Part shown: one piece after another, positions 52,033-60,512 of the stretch
Layout of the letters: each line of letters opens with the position of its first letter
Position numbering within the stretch: position 1 is the stretch's first letter
Assembly (NCBI RefSeq): GCF_002086695.1
Contig: NZ_MVIH01000002.1
Location: 434,001 to 498,000 of the forward strand
Length of the DNA: 64,000 nt
Direction of reading: 5' to 3'
Origin: Mycolicibacterium rhodesiae
GTDB lineage: Bacteria; Actinomycetota; Actinomycetes; Mycobacteriales; Mycobacteriaceae
Notes under the pieces: generated by a model
Database searches by the model: none
Seen by the model: the letters and a program-made list of their open reading frames with translations, nothing else
What the model was told of the DNA's origin: nothing
Translations under genes and position numbers: made by a program

Positions 52033-53535
52033 ATGTCCGCTGTCAAGCACATCCACGACACTCTGATCGTCGGCGCGGGATTCACCGGGCTGGGCACCGC
52101 CATCAAGCTCAAACACGCCGGCGTCGACGACATCGTCATCGTCGAGCGCAACAGCCGCGTCGGCGGTACCTGGCGGGACAACACCTACCCCGGCGTGGCC
52201 TGCGATATCCCGTCGCTGCTGTACTCGTTCTCATTCGTCAAGAACCCCAGCTGGTCGCGCGCCTACCCGTCGGGCGCCGAGATCTGTGACCACATCGAAG
52301 ATCTGACCGACCAGTACGGACTGCGGTCGCTGATCAGATTCGACACCGAGGTCACCGGGTTGAGCTTCGACGAGCAGGCCGGGGTCTGGTCTGTGAACAC
52401 GCACGGCGGCAAGCAGATTCAGGCCCGCACGGTCATTCTGGCCTCCGGACCGCTGGCCGACCACAAGTTTCCCGACATCCGCGGCATCGACACTTACCGT
52501 GGACACAAGATCCACAGCGCCGCCTGGGATCACGACTACGACTTCGCAGGCAAGCGGGTCGCGGTGATCGGTACCGGCGCCAGTGCGGTGCAGATCGTTC
52601 CCGAACTGGTCAAGACCGCTGCAGCCGTCAAGGTGTTCCAGCGGACTCCCGGCTGGGTGCTACCAAGGCTGGACGTGTCGATGCCGACCGCCGTGCGCGA
52701 AATTTTCGCGAAAGTGCCTGCAACCCAGGCACTTGCCCGCCAGGCCCTGTACTGGGGCCACGAGGCCAGCGCCGCGGCGCTGGTCTGGAACACACCCGCC
52801 AGCCAACTTGTCGCCCGGCTCGGGAAGGCGCATCTGCGCCGCGCTGTCGCCGACCCGTGGCTTCGCCGCCAGCTCACCCCCGACTTCATCCCAGGCTGCA
52901 AGCGCATGCTGGTCTCCAGTGACTACTACCCGGCGCTACAGCGCGACAACTGCAAGCTGATCGATTGGCCCATCGCCACTCTGAGTCCGGTCGGTGTCCG
53001 AACCAGTGACGGCATCGAACACCACGTCGATGCCATCGTGTTCGCCACCGGATACGACGTGCACCTCTCAGGTCCTCCGTTCCCGGTCACCGGGCTCGAT
53101 AGCCGTTCGCTGCAACAGGACTGGCGCGGGCACGCCGAGGCATACAAGAGTGCGAGCGCACACGGTTACCCCAACCTGTTCTTCATGACCGGCCCGAATT
53201 CCGGGCCCGGCCACAATTCGCTGCTGGTCTACGTCGAGGGCCAGATCGATTATGCGGTCGCCGGCGTCACCACCATCTTGCGCCGGAACCTGCGATACCT
53301 CGACGTTCGTGCCGATGTGCAGCGTCGCTACAACGACCGCATGCAGAAGCGTCTGACCAGGACCACATGGATGTCGGGCTGCAACAGCTGGTATCTGACC
53401 GACGACGGATTCAATGCCTCGATGTATCCGGGCTTCGCGACACAGTATCTTCGACAGATGCGACAGTTCCGGTTCCAGGACTACGAGGCGGTGGCATCCG
53501 ACGCCCCGCCGCATGTGGTCTCCGCATTGGCATGA
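52033..53535 (+). CDS. Baeyer-Villiger-type flavin monooxygenase
   Basis: A 500-residue FAD/NADPH enzyme. FAD motif GAGFTG at residues 14-19, NADPH motif GTGASA near 180, and the Baeyer-Villiger signature Tyr155-x-Gly157-x3-His161-x3-Trp165. WRDNTYPGVACD and FATGYD are also characteristic. It is related to MymA (Rv3083) and EthA-like enzymes. Converts a ketone to an ester, which the esterase of the operon could cleave. Start is three bases after the di-iron gene stop. Confidence 0.9.
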   Translation: MSAVKHIHDTLIVGAGFTGLGTAIKLKHAGVDDIVIVERNSRVGGTWRDNTYPGVACDIPSLLYSFSFVKNPSWSRAYPSGAEICDHIEDLTDQYGLRSLIRFDTEVTGLSFDEQAGVWSVNTHGGKQIQARTVILASGPLADHKFPDIRGIDTYRGHKIHSAAWDHDYDFAGKRVAVIGTGASAVQIVPELVKTAAAVKVFQRTPGWVLPRLDVSMPTAVREIFAKVPATQALARQALYWGHEASAAALVWNTPASQLVARLGKAHLRRAVADPWLRRQLTPDFIPGCKRMLVSSDYYPALQRDNCKLIDWPIATLSPVGVRTSDGIEHHVDAIVFATGYDVHLSGPPFPVTGLDSRSLQQDWRGHAEAYKSASAHGYPNLFFMTGPNSGPGHNSLLVYVEGQIDYAVAGVTTILRRNLRYLDVRADVQRRYNDRMQKRLTRTTWMSGCNSWYLTDDGFNASMYPGFATQYLRQMRQFRFQDYEAVASDAPPHVVSALA

Positions 53536-53536
53536 G

Positions 53537-54418
53537 ATGACCGGTCCGATCCCGAGTATCCTGCGACGGCTGCGCCGCGGGTCTCGCGATGTCGTCGAAG
53601 CCGCGGTGTCGCAACTGTTCGACGCCGCGGTGCAGCCGCACGGCGTGGCCGCCTCGGGCGAATACCGCATCGACGAATTGGCGCGGCTCGCCGGGACCAC
53701 GACTCGCAATATTCGCGTGTACCGCGACCGGGGACTGCTGCACCCACCGCTGCGAGTCGGGCGGATCGCGCTGTTCAATGACACCCACCTCACCCGACTG
53801 CGGATGATCACCTCGCTACTGGACCGCGGCTACAACCTCGCTCACGTCCACGAGATGCTCTCCGCGTGGGAACAAGGCAAGAACGTCGGGGACATGCTGG
53901 GGTTGGAATCAGCGATCGCGGGCAGCTGGGCCACGGAGAAGCCCGAGCGGATGTCGGTCACCGAAGCGCGGCGACTCGTCGACGACGATGATGGATTCGA
54001 CCGGATGGTCGGCCTAGACCTGATCCGGCTCGAGGATGACGGCCACGACGCCACAGTGGTGCGGCCCAAACTGGTCGAGGCGTTCAACGAGATCCGACAG
54101 TACGGCGTCGCCATCGGAACGCTCATTGACCTCCACGAGCAGATCGCTCCGTTGATCAACCAGATCAGCGCAATCCTGGTGCGGGCGGGAGTGAATCACG
54201 TCGGCGACCGGCTCAATCCCGGATCTCCGCTGCCGGCGGATCCCGAGGTCACTGAGATGATCACGATGCTCGTCCGGTTCCGCACCCAGGCGGTGGCCGC
54301 CGTGAGCTCCACGCTGGCGTTTTCGATCGAGTCGAGCGTTGAGTCGGTGGTGGCCAACATCCTGGCGCAGGCCGTCGACGTCGCCGGCGGCGGCAACGCA
54401 CCAGACGACCGGCCCTAG
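53537..54418 (+). CDS. MerR-family regulator
   Basis: A 293-residue protein with a MerR HTH at about residues 44-90 (YRIDELARLAGTTTRNIRVYRDRGLLHPP). A long helical C-terminal part with no metal-binding cysteines suggests sensing of an organic ligand. ATG 53537 begins one base after the monooxygenase stop. Last in the operon and probably its own regulator, binding the operator at 49257-49288. It overlaps the convergent secreted protein by four bases. Confidence 0.87.
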   Translation: MTGPIPSILRRLRRGSRDVVEAAVSQLFDAAVQPHGVAASGEYRIDELARLAGTTTRNIRVYRDRGLLHPPLRVGRIALFNDTHLTRLRMITSLLDRGYNLAHVHEMLSAWEQGKNVGDMLGLESAIAGSWATEKPERMSVTEARRLVDDDDGFDRMVGLDLIRLEDDGHDATVVRPKLVEAFNEIRQYGVAIGTLIDLHEQIAPLINQISAILVRAGVNHVGDRLNPGSPLPADPEVTEMITMLVRFRTQAVAAVSSTLAFSIESSVESVVANILAQAVDVAGGGNAPDDRP

Positions 54419-54690
54419 GGCCAGGGCCCGCCGACCGGGGGGCCGCCGCCTCGTGGCGATTGGTTCTGCAGAATCCCCAGGCAGGTACCCATCGACTTGC
54501 CCGGAATGCACGGGATGCCACCGACACTCGGCACACCGTTGGCCACGTAGCACTGTCCGGTGATCGGGTCGGCAAGATGCCCGGTCGGGCAGGCATTGGC
54601 CGGGGCGGCGACCACGACCGGGGCGGCCACGAACAGCGCGCCGCAGGCGCCGGCCATCAGCGCCCTCGAGATCCGCACCCGCACAGCCAT
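54415..54690 (-). CDS. Small secreted protein of unknown function
   Basis: A 91-residue protein with a basic N terminus, hydrophobic residues 10-30 and a probable cleavage site in APANA-C near residue 34. The mature part is Cys-, Gly- and Pro-rich (CPTGHLADPITGQCYV, SRGGGPP-like tail), like several short mycobacterial exported proteins. A disulfide-rich surface peptide is likely. The ATG is followed closely by the promoter of the minus-strand operon above it; no partner is known. Confidence 0.7.
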   Translation of the reverse strand: MAVRVRISRALMAGACGALFVAAPVVVAAPANACPTGHLADPITGQCYVANGVPSVGGIPCIPGKSMGTCLGILQNQSPRGGGPPVGGPWP

Positions 54691-54716
54691 GGCTGTGAGC
54701 TTACTGCGAGTGGCTC

Positions 54717-55460
54717 TCAGCCGACCACGATCGGGCGGCCGAACTGGGTTTGCATGCCGGGGGAGTAGAGCGCCCGCAGCGGTTCTCCGGCGGTGCGTAC
54801 CCCGGCGGCGGCCACCAGTTCGTCGTCGAGGTCCACCATCAGCGCCGAGTGCAAAGTCCACGGGGCGTGATAGTTGGGCACCCACCAGGTCCGGCCTGCC
54901 TTGCGGGTGTGGGCCCCCCAGCGCGCGGTCAGCCAGGTCTCCAATGCGGTCGGCTCGACCGGCTCGCCCGGGCGCACCGTCACCCGGCTGCGCAGCCCCC
55001 GCTGCGGCCAGCGCCGGACACTGTCGTAGCTGATCTGATCCGCTGTCCGGTCGATCCGCATCCGGGCCCAGGTGTAGGGGATACCCATGGCGATGCGGAT
55101 CGCCGGAACCACCGCCAGTCGGGCGGCCTCCAGCGACCGGAACAGCACGCCGTGCCGTCCCCCGTCGTCCACCGAATAGAGCCGAACGTTGGTCTCGGCG
55201 AAGGAACCGAAGTACGGCACCCGCGGGCCGGGACCGACTGCGGTGTAACCCATTCGGAACGGCACCAACCCGACATACGTCACGCCGTCGAACACATCCG
55301 GGCGCGTGCCGGCGGGGTAGAGGTCCGCGACGTCGGCCGGGCGCACCGGCCAGTGCAGGAACGTGAGATCCAACCAGCTCTGGTCGAACCACACCCGCCC
55401 CCGCAGCGCCGGCGCGGCGACGGGGTAGCCGGCCAGTGGGTCGCAGCCCTGCGGGCTCAC
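54717..55460 (-). CDS. DUF2071 (YqjF-type) protein
   Basis: A 247-residue protein of the acetoacetate decarboxylase-like DUF2071/YqjF family (WPVRPADVADLYPAG and YVGLVPFRM are the family hallmarks, and PYFGSFAETNVRLY follows). GTG 55460 overlaps the permease stop by four bases, so it is the last gene of a coupled operon. Biochemical function is not known for the family. A downstream processing enzyme for the imported compound is possible. Confidence 0.85.
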   Translation of the reverse strand: MSPQGCDPLAGYPVAAPALRGRVWFDQSWLDLTFLHWPVRPADVADLYPAGTRPDVFDGVTYVGLVPFRMGYTAVGPGPRVPYFGSFAETNVRLYSVDDGGRHGVLFRSLEAARLAVVPAIRIAMGIPYTWARMRIDRTADQISYDSVRRWPQRGLRSRVTVRPGEPVEPTALETWLTARWGAHTRKAGRTWWVPNYHAPWTLHSALMVDLDDELVAAAGVRTAGEPLRALYSPGMQTQFGRPIVVG

Positions 55461-56800
55461 TCGTATTCCAGGTCCAACACCGGAGTGGGCCGACGGAAGC
55501 CGTGAGTGACGACCAGCAGCCAGACGAATCCGATTGCCAGCCAGATCAATCCGATCGTCAGTGCGGTACCCGACAGGCTGGTCCACAGCCAGGCGGTGAG
55601 CAGGAAGCCGATCACCGGAGCGACCACGTTGAGCAGGATGTTCCGTTCCCGCATGTCGACGAAGTAGTGCTTGATCACCGACAGGTTCACCACCGAGAAG
55701 GCCACCAGCGCACCGAAACTGACCACCGAGGCCAGGATCGTCAGATCGATCCAGATCGCGAGCAGCGAGATGACGCTGACCGTCAGAATCGCGTACACCG
55801 GGGTGCTGTACTTGGCGGAGACGTGCCCGAACACCTTTCGGGGCAGAATGCCGTCACGGCCCATCGCGTACAGGATTCGGGCCACCGACGCCTGCGACGT
55901 CAACGCCGAACCGAGCGCACCGGCCACATAGGCCGCGGTGAAGAAGGTGTTGACGAACGCCCCGCCCGCGGCCAGCATCACGTCGGTCGAACCGGTGTCC
56001 ACGTCGGCGAACTTGTTGGACGGGAACACCAGCTGCGATACGTAGGACAGCAGGATGAAGATGATCCCCGAGACGATTGTCGCGATCATGATCGCCTGCG
56101 GCACTGTGCGTTTGGCGTCACGCGCCTCCTCGGACAGCGTGGAGACGGCGTCGAAGCCGAGGAAGGACAGGCACAGGATCGCCGCGCCGGCCAGGATCGG
56201 GCTCATGCCGCCGGCCGTGCCGTCACCGGTGAAGGGTGCCAGCAGGTCGACGGTTCCGTAGCCGGTGGTCTTGGCGATCGCGAGGGCCACGAACACCACG
56301 ATGAAGATCGCCTGGATGGCGATGATCAGGAAGTTGGCCCTCGCGACGGACACGATGCCGATGATGTTGAGCACCGTGACGATCCCGATCGACACAAGGA
56401 CGATGACCCACGCTGGGAGCGCGGGCAGCGCCGCGTTCAGGTAGAGCCCGATGACCAGGTAGTTCAGCATCGGCAGGAACAGGTAGTCCAGCAGCAGCGA
56501 CCACCCGGCCAGGAATCCGACGGGGGCCCCGAAGGTGCGCTGGGTGTAGGTGTACGCCGAACCCGCAACCGGAATGGCAGCTGCCATCCGCGCGTAGGAC
56601 AGTGCGGTGAACACCATGGTGATCAGCGTGACGATGTAGGCCAACGGCAGTCGGCCACCTGAGGTTTCGGTGACGATCCCGTAGGTGGTGAACACCGTCA
56701 GCGGGACCATGTACACCAAGCCGAACAGCACCAGCGACGGCAGGCCCAGCGCTCGTTTCAGGTGTCCCTCGTGAGGGCCGGTGATGTATTCCGCGGTCAT
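55457..56800 (-). CDS. APC-family amino acid/amine permease
   Basis: A 447-residue transporter with about twelve transmembrane helices. The first-helix segment GLVYMVPLTVFTTYGIV and the second VAGSAYTYTQRTFGAPVGFLAGW are typical of the APC superfamily, PotE/YgjI-like members included. The operon supplies a nitrilase-fold amidase, an amidohydrolase and this permease, which suggests uptake of an amine or amide. It overlaps the amidohydrolase stop by four bases. Confidence 0.9.
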   Translation of the reverse strand: MTAEYITGPHEGHLKRALGLPSLVLFGLVYMVPLTVFTTYGIVTETSGGRLPLAYIVTLITMVFTALSYARMAAAIPVAGSAYTYTQRTFGAPVGFLAGWSLLLDYLFLPMLNYLVIGLYLNAALPALPAWVIVLVSIGIVTVLNIIGIVSVARANFLIIAIQAIFIVVFVALAIAKTTGYGTVDLLAPFTGDGTAGGMSPILAGAAILCLSFLGFDAVSTLSEEARDAKRTVPQAIMIATIVSGIIFILLSYVSQLVFPSNKFADVDTGSTDVMLAAGGAFVNTFFTAAYVAGALGSALTSQASVARILYAMGRDGILPRKVFGHVSAKYSTPVYAILTVSVISLLAIWIDLTILASVVSFGALVAFSVVNLSVIKHYFVDMRERNILLNVVAPVIGFLLTAWLWTSLSGTALTIGLIWLAIGFVWLLVVTHGFRRPTPVLDLEYE

Positions 56801-58428
56801 GGTCGTACCTTTCCTTCGTCAGCCCGGTAGGCCTGCACACCGCGCAAGTATGTGGCGTGGATGCCCACGCCCGGCAGATCCAGCGGCGGCGTGTTCCGCG
56901 GATCCTGATCGAGCCACACCAGGTCGGCGCTGGCGCCGGGAGTGATCGCTCCCCAGCTGTTTTCGGCATAGGCCTGGTAGGCGACGGCTCCGGTGTACGA
57001 CGACAGCGCACGCTCGATCGGCACGATCTCGTGCGGCGTCCAACCACCTTCCGGTTGGCCTTCGGCCGTGAGCCGGGACGTCGCCACGGCAATGCCGTCG
57101 AGCGGGGCGCCCGAGGACACCGGCCAGTCCGAGCCGAACGCCAGCGCAGCACCGGATCGGTTCAGCGTTTGCATCTGGTACTGCCGGTCGCTGCGTTCGA
57201 CGCCGAGCCGCGGGATGGTCAACACCGTCATCAACGCATCCATCTGCGCCCACAGCGGTTGCATGTTGGGGATCACCCCCAGGTCCGCGAACCGGCCGAT
57301 ATCGGTGTCGTCCACCAGCTGGACGTGTGCGATCACCGGCCTGCGGTCTCGAATTCCGTTGCGGGACACTGTGTATTCGATGGCGTCTAGGGCCTGTCGG
57401 ACGGCCGCGTCACCGATGGCGTGGATGTGGATCTGCAGGCCGAGCTCGTCGACCCGGCGGGCGGCCTCGGCCAGCGAGTCGCCCTCCCAGTTCTGCATGC
57501 CGTGGCTGTGTAGCCCAGAACAATACGGTGCCAGCAGTGCCCCGGTCTCGTTCTCGACGACGCCGTCGGCGAAGAATTTGACCGTGTTCGCGGTCAGCAG
57601 CGGTGAGCCCGCTTCCTCGACCGCTCGCCGCGAAGCCGCGAATTCCGCTATCTGCGAATCGAAGTGCCGTGGGTCGGCGTACAGCGCGAGGTTGAACCGC
57701 ATCCGCAGTGCGCCTTGCCGGGCCGCCTCGACGTAGGTCGCGACGTCAGCGGGTTCGACCCAGGCGTCCTGTACCCAGGTGACGCCGCGGGCGAGGTAGT
57801 AGTCGGCTGCCGTGCCGAGCGCGCCGATGCGCTGCCGCTCATCGCGGGGTGGCATCACGTTCATCACCAAATCTGTTGCGCCCCATTCGCGCAGCGTGCC
57901 CAGCACCGAGCCGTCCGGCCGACGGGGGATCTCACCGAGCACCGGGTCAGGGGTGTCGGCGGTGATTCCGGCGCGCTCGATGGCCGCGGTATTGCACCAC
58001 ACGGTGTGGTAATCCCAGGCCCGCAGCACCACCGGGCGGTCCGGCACCGCGGCATCGAGCCACCGGGCGTCGAACAGTCCGCCCTCGGCCAGGCTGCCGT
58101 CGTACGACGCGCCGACGATCCATTCCTCGTCCGGGTGTTCCTCGGCGTAAACCTTGACTGCAGTGACGATTTCGTCGATGCTGCCGCAGCCACGGACCGG
58201 CGGCCCGACCGCTTCCAGCCCGCCGTAGAGCGGATGAGCGTGCCCGTCGCCGAAGGACGACATCAGGAACCCGCCGCTGAGGTCGACGTGCTCACAGTCC
58301 GAGCCCTCGGCCAGTGCTCGGGCGGCGTCGCCCAGCGCGCGAACCACTCCGTCCGTGACCAGCAGGGCATCGGAATCCTGCCCCGTACCGGTCCACACCA
58401 CGCCACCGGTGAACAGCGTCGAACTCAC
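56797..58428 (-). CDS. YtcJ-like amidohydrolase
   Basis: A 543-residue metal-dependent hydrolase of the YtcJ type. The first metal motif HAHP follows SSFGDGH near residue 63, DYHTVWCNTAA and IHAIGDAAV are the mid-barrel histidine-bearing strands, and GSDWPVSS supplies the catalytic aspartate. The C-terminal beta domain is present (ITPGASADLVWLD). Overlaps of four bases on both sides (58425-58428 and 56797-56800) show strict translational coupling. Hydrolyses a cyclic or linear amide, by family. Confidence 0.9.
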   Translation of the reverse strand: MSSTLFTGGVVWTGTGQDSDALLVTDGVVRALGDAARALAEGSDCEHVDLSGGFLMSSFGDGHAHPLYGGLEAVGPPVRGCGSIDEIVTAVKVYAEEHPDEEWIVGASYDGSLAEGGLFDARWLDAAVPDRPVVLRAWDYHTVWCNTAAIERAGITADTPDPVLGEIPRRPDGSVLGTLREWGATDLVMNVMPPRDERQRIGALGTAADYYLARGVTWVQDAWVEPADVATYVEAARQGALRMRFNLALYADPRHFDSQIAEFAASRRAVEEAGSPLLTANTVKFFADGVVENETGALLAPYCSGLHSHGMQNWEGDSLAEAARRVDELGLQIHIHAIGDAAVRQALDAIEYTVSRNGIRDRRPVIAHVQLVDDTDIGRFADLGVIPNMQPLWAQMDALMTVLTIPRLGVERSDRQYQMQTLNRSGAALAFGSDWPVSSGAPLDGIAVATSRLTAEGQPEGGWTPHEIVPIERALSSYTGAVAYQAYAENSWGAITPGASADLVWLDQDPRNTPPLDLPGVGIHATYLRGVQAYRADEGKVRP

Positions 58429-59408
58429 TTGACCACCGCCGTCGCGACGTGACCGGCGCCGTAGGGCTCGTCGGCTACGACGGGCCGGGTCAGCGGGGCA
58501 TAGGTGTCAGGACGTCGAGTCAGCAGAAAAGGGAAGAGCTCCAACCAATCTCGGCGCTGGTCGAGGTCGAGATCGGCGATCAGGACGGCCTCCTCGTCGC
58601 GCGGTGCCTGCACCAGTACCCGGCCGTAGGGGTCGGAGATGAAGGAGGACCCGTAGAACGTCACGGTCCCTTCGTCGCCGACCCGATTGGGCACCACCAT
58701 GAACAAGCCGCTGTTGATGCCGTTGGCCACGATGACCTGCTGCCACAGCGGCCGGGTGTCGAAGTCGGGAAAGACCGGCTCGGATCCGATGGCGGTGGGG
58801 TAGACGACCACCTCGGCACCGGCGAGCGAGTAATTCCGGGCGACCTCGGGGAACCACTCGTCCCAGCAGGTCGGCATACCGATGCGGGCATCCAGCCCGT
58901 CCGGCGCGTAGACCGGGTACGGGTCGGCGTCGGGGCCGGGCCGGAAGTAGGTGTCTTCGTAGTAGCCGGCCGAGATCGGGATGTGCAGCTTGCGGGTCCG
59001 GCCGACGAGTTCGCCGCCGGGGGAGACCAGGATCGCGGTGTTGTAGCCCAGGCCGTCGTTCACATCGGGAGTGCGTTCGTAGAGCGACGCGTGCACGAAG
59101 ATCCCGTTGTCCCGCGCCGCGCTCGCCGCCAGGTCGAAGGTGGGGCCGTTCTCCAGATCCTCGGCAAGTGCCGCGGGGTTGGGGCCGGCCGGGCGATCTG
59201 CCGGATAGCGCAGCAGGGTGATCTCCGGCAGGAAGACCACCGACGCACCCGCCCCGGCGGCGGTGTCGATACCGGCACGCAGCGTGGCGAGGAGTTCCAC
59301 GCGGTCCGGTCGCCACCGGTGCTGGACCAGGCCGACCCGCAGCGGCGGGCGCTGGGAGGGCGCCGACCGGGACAGCGGTTCGGCCGCTCGGGCAGTCAAG
59401 GTGATCAT
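58425..59408 (-). CDS. Carbon-nitrogen hydrolase (N-carbamoylputrescine amidase-like)
   Basis: A 327-residue nitrilase-superfamily amidase. The catalytic triad is Glu62 (FLPEITL), Lys140 (RTRKLHIP) and Cys181 (PTCWDEWFPE). The CWDEWFPE segment is that of plant-type N-carbamoylputrescine amidases. ATG 59408 has AGGAG four bases upstream. It leads the operon nitrilase - amidohydrolase - permease - DUF2071 and is divergent from TetR across a perfect palindrome. A polyamine-related or other amide breakdown pathway is inferred. Confidence 0.88.
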   Translation of the reverse strand: MITLTARAAEPLSRSAPSQRPPLRVGLVQHRWRPDRVELLATLRAGIDTAAGAGASVVFLPEITLLRYPADRPAGPNPAALAEDLENGPTFDLAASAARDNGIFVHASLYERTPDVNDGLGYNTAILVSPGGELVGRTRKLHIPISAGYYEDTYFRPGPDADPYPVYAPDGLDARIGMPTCWDEWFPEVARNYSLAGAEVVVYPTAIGSEPVFPDFDTRPLWQQVIVANGINSGLFMVVPNRVGDEGTVTFYGSSFISDPYGRVLVQAPRDEEAVLIADLDLDQRRDWLELFPFLLTRRPDTYAPLTRPVVADEPYGAGHVATAVVK

Positions 59409-59415
59409 CGAACTC

Positions 59416-59440
59416 CTAAAACGAATCTATTTCGTTTTAG
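59416..59440. promoter_or_regulatory. Perfect 10-5-10 palindrome between the nitrilase operon and tetR
   Basis: CTAAAACGAA, five bases, TTCGTTTTAG. It begins eight bases from the nitrilase ATG and covers that gene's promoter region, so it should repress the operon when bound by the divergent TetR. Confidence 0.82.
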
Positions 59441-59484
59441 TGTGAACTGGCTCATACTTCTTCGCAAGAGGAAGAGAGACTTCG

Positions 59485-60090
59485 ATGGGCCGTCCGCCGA
59501 CACCGCTGTTGTCGACCGACCGGATCGCGTCGGCCGCGATGGACCTGGTGCGTGCCACCGGCGAATTCACCATGCCCGATCTGGCACGGAAATTGCAGGT
59601 CAGTCCGTCATCGCTGTACAACCACGTGTCGGGTCGAGGCCAGATCGTCGAGCTGCTCCGAGAGCGGGCGATGTCCGAGGTGCAGCTTCCCGACGACCAA
59701 CCGGACCGCCCGTGGGCTGACGCCGTCGCCGACATCCTGCGCTCCTACCGCCGCAGTTACGCCCGGTACCCGCGGCTGATTCCCCTGCTGACCGCCTACG
59801 CGGTGAACAGCAGCCACGCCATCCGGATGTACAACATGTTGGCGGTGACCCTGCACCGCGCCGGGTTCGACGCCGCCGACACCCTACGAGCCATCACTTT
59901 GATGGACTGCTTCGTGCTGGGGTCCGCACTGGACCTGGCCGCGCCGGAGGAGCCGTGGGAATCGGGCGCCGAGGTCGGGCCCGAGCTGGCCGCCGCGCTG
60001 GCAACCGGTGCCCCCAAGCCCGCGCGGGCCGACGACGCATTCGAGTACGGGTTGGCGGTACTGCTGCGCGGGCTCACACCACGCGGCTAA
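59485..60090 (+). CDS. TetR-family transcriptional regulator
   Basis: A 201-residue TetR protein with HTH at about residues 10-55 (MPDLARKLQVSPSSLYNHVSGRG). AGAGGAAGAG lies upstream of ATG 59485. Divergent from the nitrilase operon, it is the natural ligand of the palindrome at 59416-59440. The C-terminal domain is of the type found in regulators of TetR_C subfamily with helical dimer interface; the inducer is unknown, perhaps the amide substrate. Confidence 0.88.
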   Translation: MGRPPTPLLSTDRIASAAMDLVRATGEFTMPDLARKLQVSPSSLYNHVSGRGQIVELLRERAMSEVQLPDDQPDRPWADAVADILRSYRRSYARYPRLIPLLTAYAVNSSHAIRMYNMLAVTLHRAGFDAADTLRAITLMDCFVLGSALDLAAPEEPWESGAEVGPELAAALATGAPKPARADDAFEYGLAVLLRGLTPRG

Positions 60091-60356
60091 GGCTTGCCGG
60101 TTCGCTCGCGGTGCTTGCAGCCCGGCCAGCAGCACGGCCGGCGCATACCTTCTTCGAGCTCCTCCTGGGTGCGGCGGATCCGTCGCTCGCGAGTCTTCTG
60201 CTGCTTGGCGTCCTCGACCCAGCAGATGAACTCGTTGCGCGCCAGGGGCGTGATGTCGTTCCAGGCCGCCAGCGCAGTGTCGTTGTCCAGCAGCGCAGTC
60301 CGCAAATCTGCCGGAAGCTCGTGGACCACTCCGCCGGGGACCGTTTGCGTGCCCAT
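60087..60356 (-). CDS. YdeI/OmpD-associated-like small protein
   Basis: An 89-residue protein matching the C-terminal domain of YdeI-type proteins (RNEFICWVEDAKQQKTRERRIRRT is the family hallmark, with the WPGCKHR tail). Function unknown; in enteric bacteria YdeI relates to antimicrobial tolerance. The stop overlaps the TetR stop on the other strand by four bases. Confidence 0.85.
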   Translation of the reverse strand: MGTQTVPGGVVHELPADLRTALLDNDTALAAWNDITPLARNEFICWVEDAKQQKTRERRIRRTQEELEEGMRRPCCWPGCKHRERTGKP

Positions 60357-60475
60357 TCGAATAGGTTAGCCAGTCCTGCGCCGGTACCGACGGCAGCCGG
60401 CCGCACGAGTCGGCTCACGCAGGATTTATTTTCTGTCAGCGTTGATATTTCGCCTCGCTACCGATTTGCTCGGGC

Positions 60476-60481
60476 TACCGT
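60476..60481 (+). promoter_or_regulatory. Candidate -10 for a leaderless leader frame of the cyclase
   Basis: TACCGT is seven bases before ATG 60489. No good -35 was seen. Confidence 0.4.
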
Positions 60482-60488
60482 GAACGCC

Positions 60489-60512
60489 ATGCAGGGAGGG
60501 ACGGCGCGGTGA
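60489..60512 (+). CDS. Leaderless 7-codon upstream ORF overlapping the cyclase start
   Basis: ATG CAG GGA GGG ACG GCG CGG TGA encodes MQGGTAR and its stop shares two bases with the GTG of the diguanylate cyclase (GTGA at 60509-60512). GGAGGG inside it can serve as a ribosome site for the GTG. The layout repeats the one at 25678-25722. It may couple or tune expression; a coincidence is possible because the frame is so short. Confidence 0.35.
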   Translation: MQGGTAR

